DNA of 64,000 nucleotides from Verrucomicrobiaceae bacterium (GTDB lineage: Bacteria > Verrucomicrobiota > Verrucomicrobiia > Verrucomicrobiales > Verrucomicrobiaceae), in NCBI GenBank assembly GCA_027484445.1, contig JAIXSY010000023.1, forward strand, positions 62,001 through 126,000, in the 5' to 3' direction. A program made the position numbers and the translations under genes. Below the pieces are notes generated by a model that did not search any database, had not been told where the DNA came from, and saw only the letters and a program-made list of their open reading frames with translations. Each line of letters opens with the position of its first letter. Position 1 is the first letter of the stretch. This document shows, one piece after another, positions 41,349 to 50,816 of the stretch.

Positions 41349-43820
41349 TTACTGACTGCCACCACGGCCCGAAGGGTTCGGGTCGATATCGAGCGGGATG
41401 GTCACGCTAGGCAGATCCTTGAGCGTCAGCGAGAAGAGGATACCAAATTCTGTCTGACCATTTCGGTTATCACGCTGCATGGCACCGATGGAGGCGACCC
41501 AACTTGTGAGATCACGCGTGACGCTGTAGCTCTGGAATTCCATCGTGCTGTCATCCATTTCGTAAACGTGATTCATGGAGAAGCCCCAGTTGTCCGTCAG
41601 GCGCGCGTAGGTTCTAGCGAAGATCAAATTGGAATCCGGGAAGTTCGGGCTGTTGCTGATGTACTGGTGCCCGATGGTCAGAGACAGGGTGCTTGCAGGC
41701 ATGAAGGTGATGCCCTGGTTGAACTCCGTGAAGTTGCCGTCGTCTCCAGTGATCGGCAATTGCATGTCCATCCAGATGTTGATCCATGGCACAGGCTTGA
41801 AGAAGATCTCGTTGTAGAGGTTTGAAATGCTGCGGTCGAACTCTGGATCGTTGCCAATCAGGTCCAGGTAGGTGTTCATCCCTGCGAAAGTGTAGGTTTG
41901 GGTGGGAGAGTCATTCGCGGAGAAGATGCGCCCGTTGTTTTCAGAAGTGTAATCGCGTTTTGTTTGCAAAAAGTTCTTCAGACCAATACGGGTAATGTTC
42001 CAGGAACGCAGATCATCCACCGCAGAATAGAGCGGGATATCAATCGGGCGAATGCGGGTTGTGCGCGAGAGACGATCAATCGAGGGGAAGTTTTCAGGCT
42101 GGCTAGCATCTAGGTAGGACACATTCACATAAGGCTGCACGACATGTCTGAGGCCATCCAATCCAAGGCTCTCACTCTGAACATCATCCCAGGTCTTGGT
42201 GAGTTTGAAAGACGCGTCCAAACCTGCGTGGAAGAGGAATTTGGTCTCACTGCTGAAGTCACTCGTATTCGGCAGCCCATTGGCAAACCCCTGAATGCCT
42301 GAGTAATGCGTCAAACCAGCACCCAAGCGCGGCACCAGGTTCAACCAACCAAAGAGAGTCTTGGGATAAAGAATTTCGTGATAGGTATGGAAGCGAGCAA
42401 ATTCCGCAAACCCCACTCCACGGCGAGCCAATTGACGAGCTTGGCGATAATCGTTAACCCCCAGAACCGCCGCTGGGTCTAGCCCCAAGAATGAACGCAG
42501 TTGACCTTGTTGTTCAGGGCTAGGTGCGCCACCTGACAAACCGAATTCAGCGGCAGCCAAGACGTCCTGATTGAATTGATTCAGCGCTTCATCCTCAAAG
42601 TAAGCTCCCTGTTCACGCAAGTAACCTGCCGAGAGAGTGCCCTGATGAAAGAGTCCAGTGTTGCCAAGAGGACGGCGAGTCCAATCAATCGCGAGCTCAG
42701 GCAACTTTTCTCCCACGCGGTAGAAATTGTTTGCTTGAAAACGTGCCATCAAGGTGGCGAGATAAGCCGGATCATTCTTGACCAGCGAGACTTGATTGTC
42801 TGGCTCCGGCGTATCACGGAAGTCATTGAAGAAGAAGTCTTCGTAGAAGTGGGCGTCGCTGATTCTGTTGATGTCAAAATCAAGGTACCATGTGCTCCTT
42901 TCAGGCCCTGGTAGGTAGATCCGGTGCTGAAAGTTAACGCGAAAACGGTTTTCAGGAACATTGCGTCGGATTTCAGATGTTCTGTTTTTGTCAGGCTCAG
43001 AATCGCGCATGAAGTACAATTTCAGGCCTGAAAAGTTCTGCCAATTGCTGCGGTAGCGAAGCGACTGAAAGTCGGCTCCCACTCCAACCCCACGGGCCGA
43101 CCTGAGATCAAATTTGTATTGTGCCCTCGTGTGCTCACCATGCGTCACTGTGTAGGTGTTGAGCATGAAAGCTCCCCACCGGCTCTGCTGACCTATGTTG
43201 AAGCGATAGCCAGCCTCTTCTCCCAGCGGCTGAGACAGATAGGGAAGATAGAATACAGGAGTGTTCCCCGCCAAAACGGTCACGTGGTTCAGGGTCACTT
43301 TGTCTCCCGGCTCAACCTTGATGCCACGAGCGCGAAGGCGAAAGTTCGGCTTTTCTGAGTCATGCGTCGTGATGTAGGTGTCACCCCCATCGACGACTTT
43401 GGATAGCTTCGTTTCGGTCTCAAATCGGTCCGTTTCGAAGAACAAATTGCCATACTCCATGGCCTGAGAGCTACGCACTGCGTCGCCGCTGATCTCACCG
43501 CTCGTCGAGTTGTAGATGATGTTGTCTCCTTTGTAAGTCACGCCTGCTTTCCAGATGACCACTTGGTCGCGAGCAATCACTTCCCCAGTCGTGGCATTGT
43601 AGCTTGCCTGACCACAGCGGATCTCCACATCAGCGTAGCTGATTCGCACGTCTCCCTTGGCCAAAGCCAGGCCTGTGGTCGGGTCATAGCTGGTTTCTAG
43701 ACCCTCAATGTTCAAGTCACTGGTTAGCGATTCCAGAAAGGCTTGATCCTGTCCTCTGGCATCCGCAAAGGGCAGCGTGCCGAGGAGGATAAGGGCCGCA
43801 AACAGTCGGGAGAAAAACAT
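41349..43820 (-). CDS. lptD: LPS-assembly outer-membrane protein LptD
   Basis: 823 residues from ATG 43820 (MFFSRLFAALILLGTLPFADARGQ), which gives a good signal peptide; the frame continues upstream to 43901 but those 27 residues lack signal character. The N-terminal OstA/jellyroll domain shows the repeated pattern YDPTTGLALAKGDVRI, YNATTGEVIARDQVVI and YNSTSGEISGDAV. From about residue 190 (PVFYLPYLSQPLG) the LptD barrel follows with many alternating strands, ending with SLTLKDLPSVTIPLDIDPNP. LptD with LptE inserts lipopolysaccharide into the outer leaflet, so the organism has an LPS-type outer membrane. Only one or two cysteines are seen, so the disulphide maturation known in E. coli LptD is not evident. 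No surA or lptE is next to it. Confidence 0.88.
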   Translation of the reverse strand: MFFSRLFAALILLGTLPFADARGQDQAFLESLTSDLNIEGLETSYDPTTGLALAKGDVRISYADVEIRCGQASYNATTGEVIARDQVVIWKAGVTYKGDNIIYNSTSGEISGDAVRSSQAMEYGNLFFETDRFETETKLSKVVDGGDTYITTHDSEKPNFRLRARGIKVEPGDKVTLNHVTVLAGNTPVFYLPYLSQPLGEEAGYRFNIGQQSRWGAFMLNTYTVTHGEHTRAQYKFDLRSARGVGVGADFQSLRYRSNWQNFSGLKLYFMRDSEPDKNRTSEIRRNVPENRFRVNFQHRIYLPGPERSTWYLDFDINRISDAHFYEDFFFNDFRDTPEPDNQVSLVKNDPAYLATLMARFQANNFYRVGEKLPELAIDWTRRPLGNTGLFHQGTLSAGYLREQGAYFEDEALNQFNQDVLAAAEFGLSGGAPSPEQQGQLRSFLGLDPAAVLGVNDYRQARQLARRGVGFAEFARFHTYHEILYPKTLFGWLNLVPRLGAGLTHYSGIQGFANGLPNTSDFSSETKFLFHAGLDASFKLTKTWDDVQSESLGLDGLRHVVQPYVNVSYLDASQPENFPSIDRLSRTTRIRPIDIPLYSAVDDLRSWNITRIGLKNFLQTKRDYTSENNGRIFSANDSPTQTYTFAGMNTYLDLIGNDPEFDRSISNLYNEIFFKPVPWINIWMDMQLPITGDDGNFTEFNQGITFMPASTLSLTIGHQYISNSPNFPDSNLIFARTYARLTDNWGFSMNHVYEMDDSTMEFQSYSVTRDLTSWVASIGAMQRDNRNGQTEFGILFSLTLKDLPSVTIPLDIDPNPSGRGGSQ

Positions 43821-44028
43821 GATGCCGAGAGGAGATGAAGAAGGGAGATGGATCTCACTTGGTAAACAAAGCGGGATCAGACACACGTGGAATTTGCTCA
43901 TAGGCTACCGCATTTCCCGTGACAAGAAAAAGCAGGGGAAATCTCTCTCATGACTGCTTCAGAAGGAAAAGTCAGCGCGAGAAAATGCCAAAAACTAACA
44001 GCCAAGAAGGCTAGATAGTTCAGATTTA

Positions 44029-44056
44029 TTGAATTTAAAACTCGACAATCTATGAA
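44029..44056 (+). promoter_or_regulatory. Candidate sigma70 promoter for the hypothetical-histidine kinase pair
   Basis: TTGAAT (44029-44034) and TATGAA (44051-44056) are spaced by 16 bp in a markedly AT-rich stretch, 36 bp upstream of the ATG at 44092. Confidence 0.45.
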
Positions 44057-44091
44057 TTTTATGGCAATTTTAATTAATTATCGAATTAGCG

Positions 44092-44862
44092 ATGCCTTTG
44101 GCCTTTTCTTTTTTCAACACCAGCTTCCTCAAGTCGCGTGAGCCTGAGGCGGTGAAAGATCCTGTGCCTGAGAGTCCAAAACAGGCTCCGGAAGCTCCCA
44201 AGAGCACGCCTTCCAGCCCCTTCCCCGTTCGATCTCCCTTCGCAGGATCGTCACTTTTTTGGACGCATGAGCATTCACCGACTCTGCCAGCCGAGACCGT
44301 TTTGATTCAGGAAAAAGAGGTTCCGCCCATCCTTCGAATGCCGGAGCCGACGCTGGTGCCTTCACTCGCTGAGGGCATCGCTGGTAGAGTCGTGAATGAA
44401 ACAGGGCCAGAAGCGCCACCGCTGAATGCCAAAAAAGTCGAGCCAGAACCCATCTTTCCCCAAGAGAGGAATCCGGCGCCACCTCCCGTCTTTGAACTGC
44501 CACCGTCCGCGAGTGAGGCGAATCCGACTGAACTCGAAAAAGAAATCGAACAGGTCAGAAATGACCTGTTCGGGGCGGTCATGGGAGTGAGTGCCCTCAA
44601 AGACAGACTCGATGGACTGGAGCAACAAGTGGCTGCTTTGCCCCCGCCTGCTCCTAGTCTTGATGTTCCTACCCGCACTGAGATCGAATCGTGGGCGGCG
44701 CATTGGCTCGATCAGCATCTTGGAGCAGCCATGGAAGACGCCTTCGTCACGATCATGGAAAAGGTGGCCATCAAAAGCCACCTGAAGCTGCCTTTCACTC
44801 CCGCCGACGCTTCCAAAGCCCTGTCTCAGCCTCCCATCATCCTCACCGTCACTCCCCTATGA
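44092..44862 (+). CDS. Proline-rich hypothetical protein coupled to a histidine kinase
   Basis: 256 residues. No known family recognised. The first 140 residues are Pro/Glu/Ser-rich and probably disordered (VPESPKQAPEAPKSTPSSPF). A short coiled coil (ELEKEIEQVRNDLFGAVMGV then SALKDRLDGLEQQVAAL) lies at about 146-180, and a small helical C-terminal part carries conserved-looking Trp and His (IESWAAHWLDQHLGAAMEDA). No signal peptide or TM. Its stop overlaps the kinase start as ATGA, so the two proteins are likely made together and may interact; that is inference from the overlap only. Confidence 0.75.
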   Translation: MPLAFSFFNTSFLKSREPEAVKDPVPESPKQAPEAPKSTPSSPFPVRSPFAGSSLFWTHEHSPTLPAETVLIQEKEVPPILRMPEPTLVPSLAEGIAGRVVNETGPEAPPLNAKKVEPEPIFPQERNPAPPPVFELPPSASEANPTELEKEIEQVRNDLFGAVMGVSALKDRLDGLEQQVAALPPPAPSLDVPTRTEIESWAAHWLDQHLGAAMEDAFVTIMEKVAIKSHLKLPFTPADASKALSQPPIILTVTPL

Positions 44863-46835
44863 ACTCCCTACGCGTTCGCCTGATGCTACCGCTCGTGCTC
44901 TTTGGCTGGCTGCCAGCCATCGGAGCTGCCCGTCTTATGGGGCATTCTTTGGATTGGTTTTTTAGCTCCAATGGATTCATTCTCTTCGCAGGTGTCTTCA
45001 TCGCCGGATACCTGATCAGCGGTTGGGCTTTGAAACCAGCAGCTGCCGTCATGAACGGCACGGCATCTGTCTTGCGTGGCATTCCACCGACCAAAGAGGT
45101 CGCCGATTGGCTGCCCCAGGATTTCTGGAAACTGCGCTGTGACATCAACATGCTCTTTGCCAAACATCGGCAAAGCCTGAACGCAGCCGAGACTCACGCC
45201 AGCCAGACTGCACAGCGATTGCTGAATGCTGAGCGTCTGCTTCGTGAGGCCTTCACGGCCCTGCAGGGCATCTTTGCCGCGAGCGATGAGGGTGTGGCCG
45301 TCGTTGATGCAAACGGGGCCATCATTGCCTCAAATGCAAAGCTCGACGAGTTCCTTGGACGCCCTATCGAAGACATCGGCGGGCGCGATGCTCGCCATCT
45401 CATGGAAGCAATCGCAAACCGTTTTGCCGAAAAAGACCAAGTGCTGAACTGGATCAGCGGTTCGACGACCAACCCTGCCATGCGCGATCAGTTGGAAGCG
45501 GAAACCGCGGGAGCAGATGGAAGAGTTTACAGCATCCGCACAGCTCCGATGCAAACCGAAGCAGGAGATGTCATCGGACGTCTCTGGATGGTGCGCGATT
45601 GCTCTGAAGTGCGTGGCTTGAAGCAGCAACTGCGTGAATCGCAAAAGCTCGGCACCATCGGTCAATTGGCTGGAGGCATCGCGCATGACTTCAACAACAT
45701 GCTGACCGCCATTCGTGGAAATCTGACACTGGCTGAATTGTCCCCCAGTGCTTCGAGCAGCGATGTGCGTGACAAGCTTTCCAATGCCAACCAAGCCACT
45801 CAACGCGCAGCGGATCTGGTGAAGCAACTGCTCTGTTACTCACGACGCGGCACCGGCACGCAGATGCGCAAGGTCACGAACCTGAAGAAACTGCTAGCCG
45901 ATGTGCAGGGCCTGCTGCGCCACAGCCTCGACCCCAGAGTGAGTGTCCGTATTCGTGCGGGTATGGAAGCCTCCTTTGCCATGGCAGATGCCACACAATT
46001 GGAACAGGTGGTGTTGAATCTCTGCCTGAATGCACGCGATGCTTTGCCCAATGACAATGGCATCATTGAAATCGGCATCGAGAACGTTACCCATAGCACC
46101 CAAGGCCATGAAACCGGAGAATTTGTGCTCATCGCGGTGCGTGACAATGGCCATGGTATCCCAGAGGACATGCGGCATCGCATCTTCGAGCCCTTCTTCA
46201 CCACGAAGGATTCCGGACGCGGCACTGGCCTCGGCCTGAGCATGGCACAAGACATCGTTCGAGAGCATGGTGGCTGGATTGAATTCGATAGCGCCGAAAG
46301 CCAAGGCAGCGAATTCCGCGTCTTCCTGCCCAGAGCCAAAGATCCTGAAAACATCGACGATGACGTGCCCGATCTGGATCCTCGTCAGCTACAAACTCCA
46401 GCTGGACAACGTGGCACAGTGCTGGTGGTAGATGATGAAGCCCCTGTTCGTTCGATTGCCGTCAATATGCTGAACTTCTTGGGCTATCGGGTCTTGGAAG
46501 CTGGAGATGGTCAGCAGGCACTCGACATCGTCATGCGAAGTGGCGAGAAGATCGATGCCCTGCTGCTCGACATTTACATGCCAAAGCTCAGTGGGCGCGA
46601 TACCTTCAAGCAACTGCGTGCCGCAGGCTATGACGTGCCAGTGGTCGTCTGTTCGGGTTTCGTGATCGACCCCGATGAATTTACCATTCTCGGTGAAGGC
46701 CGCTGCCCCCCCGTGGACATCATGCTGAAGCCTTACGCTCTGGAGGCTTTGAGCAAGTCGATGTCCAAAGCCATTCGCAACGCACAGCCTCCCGACGCTT
46801 TCGCACGCAGCATGACACCCGTGCTCTCAGCCTGA
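44859..46835 (+). CDS. Hybrid sensor histidine kinase with PAS and receiver domains
   Basis: 658 residues from ATG 44859, which overlaps the previous stop (ATGA); the frame extends upstream to 44691 but that part lies inside the previous gene. Two TM helices (about 8-26 and 38-58) with almost no periplasmic loop suggest sensing in the membrane or cytoplasm. PAS domain about 128-250 (AASDEGVAVVDANGAIIASN). HisKA with H276 in GGIAHDFNNMLTAIRGNL. HATPase with N-box LCLNARDAL, then DNGHGIPEDM and GRGTGLGLSMAQDIVREHGG. C-terminal receiver (about 510-630) VLVVDDEAPVR with phospho-acceptor D571 in LLLDIYMPKLSG. The HDFNNML type H-box is the NtrB-like/HisKA-2D group often paired with a remote regulator. 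No separate response regulator lies beside it, so the signal and output are unknown. Confidence 0.93.
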   Translation: MNSLRVRLMLPLVLFGWLPAIGAARLMGHSLDWFFSSNGFILFAGVFIAGYLISGWALKPAAAVMNGTASVLRGIPPTKEVADWLPQDFWKLRCDINMLFAKHRQSLNAAETHASQTAQRLLNAERLLREAFTALQGIFAASDEGVAVVDANGAIIASNAKLDEFLGRPIEDIGGRDARHLMEAIANRFAEKDQVLNWISGSTTNPAMRDQLEAETAGADGRVYSIRTAPMQTEAGDVIGRLWMVRDCSEVRGLKQQLRESQKLGTIGQLAGGIAHDFNNMLTAIRGNLTLAELSPSASSSDVRDKLSNANQATQRAADLVKQLLCYSRRGTGTQMRKVTNLKKLLADVQGLLRHSLDPRVSVRIRAGMEASFAMADATQLEQVVLNLCLNARDALPNDNGIIEIGIENVTHSTQGHETGEFVLIAVRDNGHGIPEDMRHRIFEPFFTTKDSGRGTGLGLSMAQDIVREHGGWIEFDSAESQGSEFRVFLPRAKDPENIDDDVPDLDPRQLQTPAGQRGTVLVVDDEAPVRSIAVNMLNFLGYRVLEAGDGQQALDIVMRSGEKIDALLLDIYMPKLSGRDTFKQLRAAGYDVPVVVCSGFVIDPDEFTILGEGRCPPVDIMLKPYALEALSKSMSKAIRNAQPPDAFARSMTPVLSA

Positions 46836-46860
46836 TTCGCATTTCCCAACAGCCACATCG

Positions 46861-46899
46861 CCGGAGCACTTGCGCACGTCGTGAGTGCTCCGGTTTTTT
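46861..46899 (+). terminator. Rho-independent terminator after the histidine kinase
   Basis: A perfect 10-bp stem CCGGAGCACT (46861-46870) / AGTGCTCCGG (46884-46893) with a 13-nt loop, followed by TTTTTT. Confidence 0.88.
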
Positions 46900-46995
46900 G
46901 GCATCTTCGTCCTAGGATTTCCGACGGCAAACGATCGTCCATTTGGCACACAGACTTTACATGCCAATTCATTCACTTGGGTTTAAAAGCAGACC

Positions 46996-48549
46996 ATGAG
47001 CCGTCCTCGTGTTCCACTTTTTCCATGCATGGTCTTTCTGCTGTGGGCAGGTGCCCTCGTCTATGCTGGACTTCAGCCCGATTTGGAACGGAACCTGAAG
47101 GGCTGGCTCATCATGGTGCTCACGCTTCTGGCCGCTTTGCTGCTGCTGCTTTGGTTTTTCATCTCACGTCGATTCCGTGGGAAGACCAAGCTCATCGGCT
47201 TGGTCATCACGATACTGCTGCTGGCATTGGCCCGACTGACCGTGAAAGTGGATGGAGTGGTCGATGGTCGTGGTCTGCCGCGGTTAGCCTGGCGATGGGC
47301 GACCTCCACGCCACCCACGGTGCCCATGGCTGCTACCCATCATGAACGCTCCGCTCAGGGCGACCCACGCTTGGCAGCTGCAGCAGATGTGCCGCAGTTT
47401 TTCGGTCCTACGCGCGATGGTCATGCTCCAGAGCTTCGCCTTTTCACCGACTGGGCAGCACAGCCGCCGAAAGAACTTTGGCGTCAACCGATTGGGGCTG
47501 GCTGGTCAGCCTTTGCTGTCGTCGGCGGACTTGCTTACACTCAAGAACAACGTGGAGAAGATGAACAGGTCAGCTGCTATGACCTCCTGACCGGTGCCCT
47601 GGTCTGGAGCCATGCAGAAAAGGCGCACTTCACTCAATGGCAAGGTGGAGAAGGCCCCCGAGCAACGCCGACTGTGATGGACGGTCAGGTCTATGCCTAC
47701 GGTGCCACAGGCATCCTCACCTGTCTCGACGCAGCCACGGGAAAGGCGATCTGGCGCGTGTCCGTTTTGGAAAGCCTGAAGGCGGAAAACCTAGAGTGGG
47801 GCGTCAGCACCTCGCCACTTGGGGTGGGCGATTGCATCGTCGTCACCCCTGGCAGCACACGCGGTCCCAGCCTGCTTGCTTATGATCGAAAAACAGGGCA
47901 ACTGCGCTGGCAGTCGGGTGACGATGAATCGAGCTACGCATCTCCTTTGCTCACGACTCTGGCCGGTAGGTCTGTCATCCTCAACAATGCCGCACGCTCC
48001 CTGACGCTGCACGATCCAGCGACGGGCAAGCTGCTAGCCGAGCACGTTTGGGGCGTGGAGAAATGGCCCAAAGCCAGCCAGCCCGTGGTCATCGCCCCCG
48101 ATCGTGTTTTTCTCTCGGCAGGTTATGGCATGGGGTGTCAGCTCTTGAAGGTCGAGGTCAATGCCGAAGGTGAAGTCACGCTCGACACGGTGTGGACGAG
48201 CATGAAGATGAAGACTCAGTTCAACAGCCCTGCCTATCATCAGGCTCATTTGTATGGTCTGGATGATGGTCGCCTGTCCTGCATGGAGGCGACGACAGGG
48301 GAACGGTTGTGGAAAGAAGGGCGCTTCGGCTCAGGGCAGACTTTGCTGTGTGGCGATCTCGTCCTGGTGCAAAATGAAGACGGACGTGTACACCTCTGCG
48401 CAGCCCATCCCACTGGTTTCCATGAGTTTGGAAGCATCCCTGCACTATCGAGCAAGACCTGGAACCATCCAGTGCTCGCAGGTCGCTACCTTTTGGTCAG
48501 GAACGACCGCGAGGCCGTCTGTTACGAATTGCCAGTCGCCAAGCCCTAA
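46996..48549 (+). CDS. Membrane-anchored PQQ-like beta-propeller protein
   Basis: 517 residues. Three hydrophobic helices open the protein (about 8-25, 37-57 and 66-80), then a beta-propeller of PQQ-type repeats: YDLLTGALVWSHAEK, CLDAATGKAIWRVS, YDRKTGQLRWQSGDD, LHDPATGKLLAEHVWG, CMEATTGERLWKEG. The propeller begins with FFGPTRDGHAPELRLFTDW, the opening common to the outer-membrane-assembly BamB-like/PQQ-binding proteins of Planctomycetota and Verrucomicrobiota. The residues needed for PQQ dehydrogenase catalysis are not recognisable, so it is more likely a scaffold or binding protein than an enzyme. It stands alone after a terminator and is convergent with ppk1. Confidence 0.82.
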   Translation: MSRPRVPLFPCMVFLLWAGALVYAGLQPDLERNLKGWLIMVLTLLAALLLLLWFFISRRFRGKTKLIGLVITILLLALARLTVKVDGVVDGRGLPRLAWRWATSTPPTVPMAATHHERSAQGDPRLAAAADVPQFFGPTRDGHAPELRLFTDWAAQPPKELWRQPIGAGWSAFAVVGGLAYTQEQRGEDEQVSCYDLLTGALVWSHAEKAHFTQWQGGEGPRATPTVMDGQVYAYGATGILTCLDAATGKAIWRVSVLESLKAENLEWGVSTSPLGVGDCIVVTPGSTRGPSLLAYDRKTGQLRWQSGDDESSYASPLLTTLAGRSVILNNAARSLTLHDPATGKLLAEHVWGVEKWPKASQPVVIAPDRVFLSAGYGMGCQLLKVEVNAEGEVTLDTVWTSMKMKTQFNSPAYHQAHLYGLDDGRLSCMEATTGERLWKEGRFGSGQTLLCGDLVLVQNEDGRVHLCAAHPTGFHEFGSIPALSSKTWNHPVLAGRYLLVRNDREAVCYELPVAKP

Positions 48550-48586
48550 TCAACGATTGGCCGACCAAAGGTTCAGATTCAACGCC

Positions 48587-50722
48587 TCATGCCTTCGGCA
48601 CATGAGGAATCAAAACGTCGGGAGCTTGTCCACGCTGCTTGCTACGACGAGCAGCTTCGCGAGCGAAAACTTCTTGGGAGCGCTTGAGTTTGGCTTTTTT
48701 CGTAGAGAGTGCAGGAGCCTGCCAAGTGCCATCGCTGCGCAGCACGCGTGCACGTGCATTGTCGGTGAAGTGGGTCTCCAAAATGTGCGTCAACCGCTTG
48801 CGGGCTTCTTTGTCCTCCACAGGGATGAGCAGTTCCACTCGCTTTGAAAGATTGCGATTCATGAAGTCTGCACTGGAGATGAAGACCACAGGCCGCCCGC
48901 CTCGACGAAAGGCATAAATGCGCGCGTGCTCTAGGTAGCGATCGATGATGCTAACCACACTGATGTTGTCACTCACCCCTCTGACACCCGGTCGCAGGCA
49001 GCAGATGCCGCGAATGTTCAGGCGGATCTTTACCCCTGCTTGTGAGGCAACGTAGAGTGCCTCGATCATCTCGCGATCTTCTAGCGAGTTCATCTTCAGC
49101 ATCATCTCGGCCGGATCTCCCTGACGCGCACGCTCCGTTTCGCTTTGGATCATCTCGATCAAGCGCTCACGCAGACCATAGGGAGCCATGCTTAGTTTTT
49201 GAAAGTGCACAAAGCGGGAGCGACCAGTGACGGTATTGAAGAATGCACTCGCATCACTGCCGTAGTCAGCCCTACAAGTCAGGTAACTCACATCCGTGTA
49301 GAGCTTGGAGGTGGCTTCATTGTAGTTCCCTGTGCCAAAGTGCATGTAGCGCACCAGTCGCCCTGATTCACGACGCATGATCAGACAGACCTTGGCATGT
49401 GTCTTCAGGCCACGCACACCGTAGATGATCTGCGCGCCCGCATTCTGCAGATCGTTGGCACGGTCTAGATTTCGAGCTTCATCAAAGCGCGCTTTCAGCT
49501 CCACGAGCACCGTGACCTGCTTGCCAGCCTCAGCAGCCTTGATCAACGCAGCCACGATGCGGCTGTTCTTCGCCGTGCGATAAAGGATCTGCTTGATCGC
49601 AATCACATCCGGGTCAGAGGCAGCTTCTTCGATCAGACGAGCGACAGGCTCAAAGCTTTCGTAGGGATGATGAAGCAGAAGGTCACCACGTTTGATCACC
49701 TCGAACATGCTTTCTCCAGGCTCGATCTGCGGAGGCGTGTGACTCTGCCAGGCATCTACCTTCAGCGGGTCATACCCAGGCAAGCCTGCGATGGCAAAGT
49801 AGGCCGTGAGATCAAGCTCACCAGGAATGGTAAAGACCTGCGCCTTGCTGGCCTCACACATGGATTTCACCGCAGAGACAAGATCGCGACGAGCCCCCTC
49901 CTGAATTTCCAGGCGAATGGCAGGGCTCTGCAGACGCTTGTCGAGGATACCTTCCATCTCGCTGGCCAGATCACTGACATTTTCGTCATCGGCAGCGATG
50001 TCGGAATTGCGGCTGATGCGGAACCGAGCCGATGCCGTGACGACCTCTGAGGGGAAATAGTGCTGAACAAACATCGACAGCACATCTTCCACATTCACAT
50101 AGGCATGGAGTGCACCGCCCTCTGCATCTGGAACGGTGATGTGACGTGGTAGGCTAGAAGGCAGGGTGATCAAGACCTGCCGCTGCACGGTGCTTCCATC
50201 ATCTTCTCGGGCACCGACAGAACAAAGAACATTGATCTGTAGTGCTGGGATGGAAGGCAGAGTGTCCTCAATCGCGATGGGAGAAAGCACCGGAAAGATG
50301 TGCTCCGTGAAGTGATCTTCCAGGTGGCTGCGCTGGGCGGGGGTGAGTTCATCCGGCAGCAGGCGGCGAATGCCATGCTCACGCAGCAAGGGCAGCAATT
50401 GCTGATTCAGCAGCTCATGCTGGCGCGTGATGAAGACCGAGGCACGATCGTAGATTTGATCCCAGAGCTGGCTTGGCGTCAGGCCACTGAGATCACGGGC
50501 GCGGCGGCCCTGCTCACGCAGGAACTGAAGCGCACCGACACGAACCATGAAAAACTCGTCGAGATTGGAGGCCGTGATGGCGAGAAACTTCACCCGCTCT
50601 AGCGGTGGTAGGTCAGCGCGTGCAGCCTCTTCCAGCACCCGTTCATTGAAGTCCAGCCAGCTAAGCTCGCGGTTGATGAAATGGATGTCGGAAAATCGGT
50701 TGGCAAGTCCTTCAGCAGGCAT
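48587..50722 (-). CDS. ppk1: Polyphosphate kinase 1
   Basis: 711 residues, normal PPK1 length. Reversibly transfers the ATP gamma-phosphate to polyphosphate. N-terminal FINRELSWLDFNERVLEEA and FLAITASNLDEFFMVRVG are diagnostic. The catalytic core has the phospho-accepting histidine H442 in GLKTHAKVCLIMRR and the second conserved H461 in YMHFGTGNYNEATSKLYTD; the 19-residue spacing equals that of H435/H454 in the E. coli enzyme. The C-terminus (RGICCLRPGVRGVSDNISVV, DFMNRNLSKRVELL) is also typical. No ppx lies beside it. It follows the sulfatase gene on the minus strand with a 94-bp gap. Functionally it complements the pst genes of this window by storing imported phosphate. Confidence 0.96.
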   Translation of the reverse strand: MPAEGLANRFSDIHFINRELSWLDFNERVLEEAARADLPPLERVKFLAITASNLDEFFMVRVGALQFLREQGRRARDLSGLTPSQLWDQIYDRASVFITRQHELLNQQLLPLLREHGIRRLLPDELTPAQRSHLEDHFTEHIFPVLSPIAIEDTLPSIPALQINVLCSVGAREDDGSTVQRQVLITLPSSLPRHITVPDAEGGALHAYVNVEDVLSMFVQHYFPSEVVTASARFRISRNSDIAADDENVSDLASEMEGILDKRLQSPAIRLEIQEGARRDLVSAVKSMCEASKAQVFTIPGELDLTAYFAIAGLPGYDPLKVDAWQSHTPPQIEPGESMFEVIKRGDLLLHHPYESFEPVARLIEEAASDPDVIAIKQILYRTAKNSRIVAALIKAAEAGKQVTVLVELKARFDEARNLDRANDLQNAGAQIIYGVRGLKTHAKVCLIMRRESGRLVRYMHFGTGNYNEATSKLYTDVSYLTCRADYGSDASAFFNTVTGRSRFVHFQKLSMAPYGLRERLIEMIQSETERARQGDPAEMMLKMNSLEDREMIEALYVASQAGVKIRLNIRGICCLRPGVRGVSDNISVVSIIDRYLEHARIYAFRRGGRPVVFISSADFMNRNLSKRVELLIPVEDKEARKRLTHILETHFTDNARARVLRSDGTWQAPALSTKKAKLKRSQEVFAREAARRSKQRGQAPDVLIPHVPKA

Positions 50723-50816
50723 GGCTTCATGTTCGCAGGGCCGGGCTCGCCTTCAAGCAACGATATTCCGTGCGAGTGTGAGTTTCCAGCGTGGGAATGC
50801 CATCCGAACCAACAGC

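Noticed and set aside
48585..48607. Hairpin CCTCATG-N9-CATGAGG at the end of ppk1
   Set aside because: No T-run follows on either strand and it overlaps the last ppk1 codons, so it is not called a terminator.
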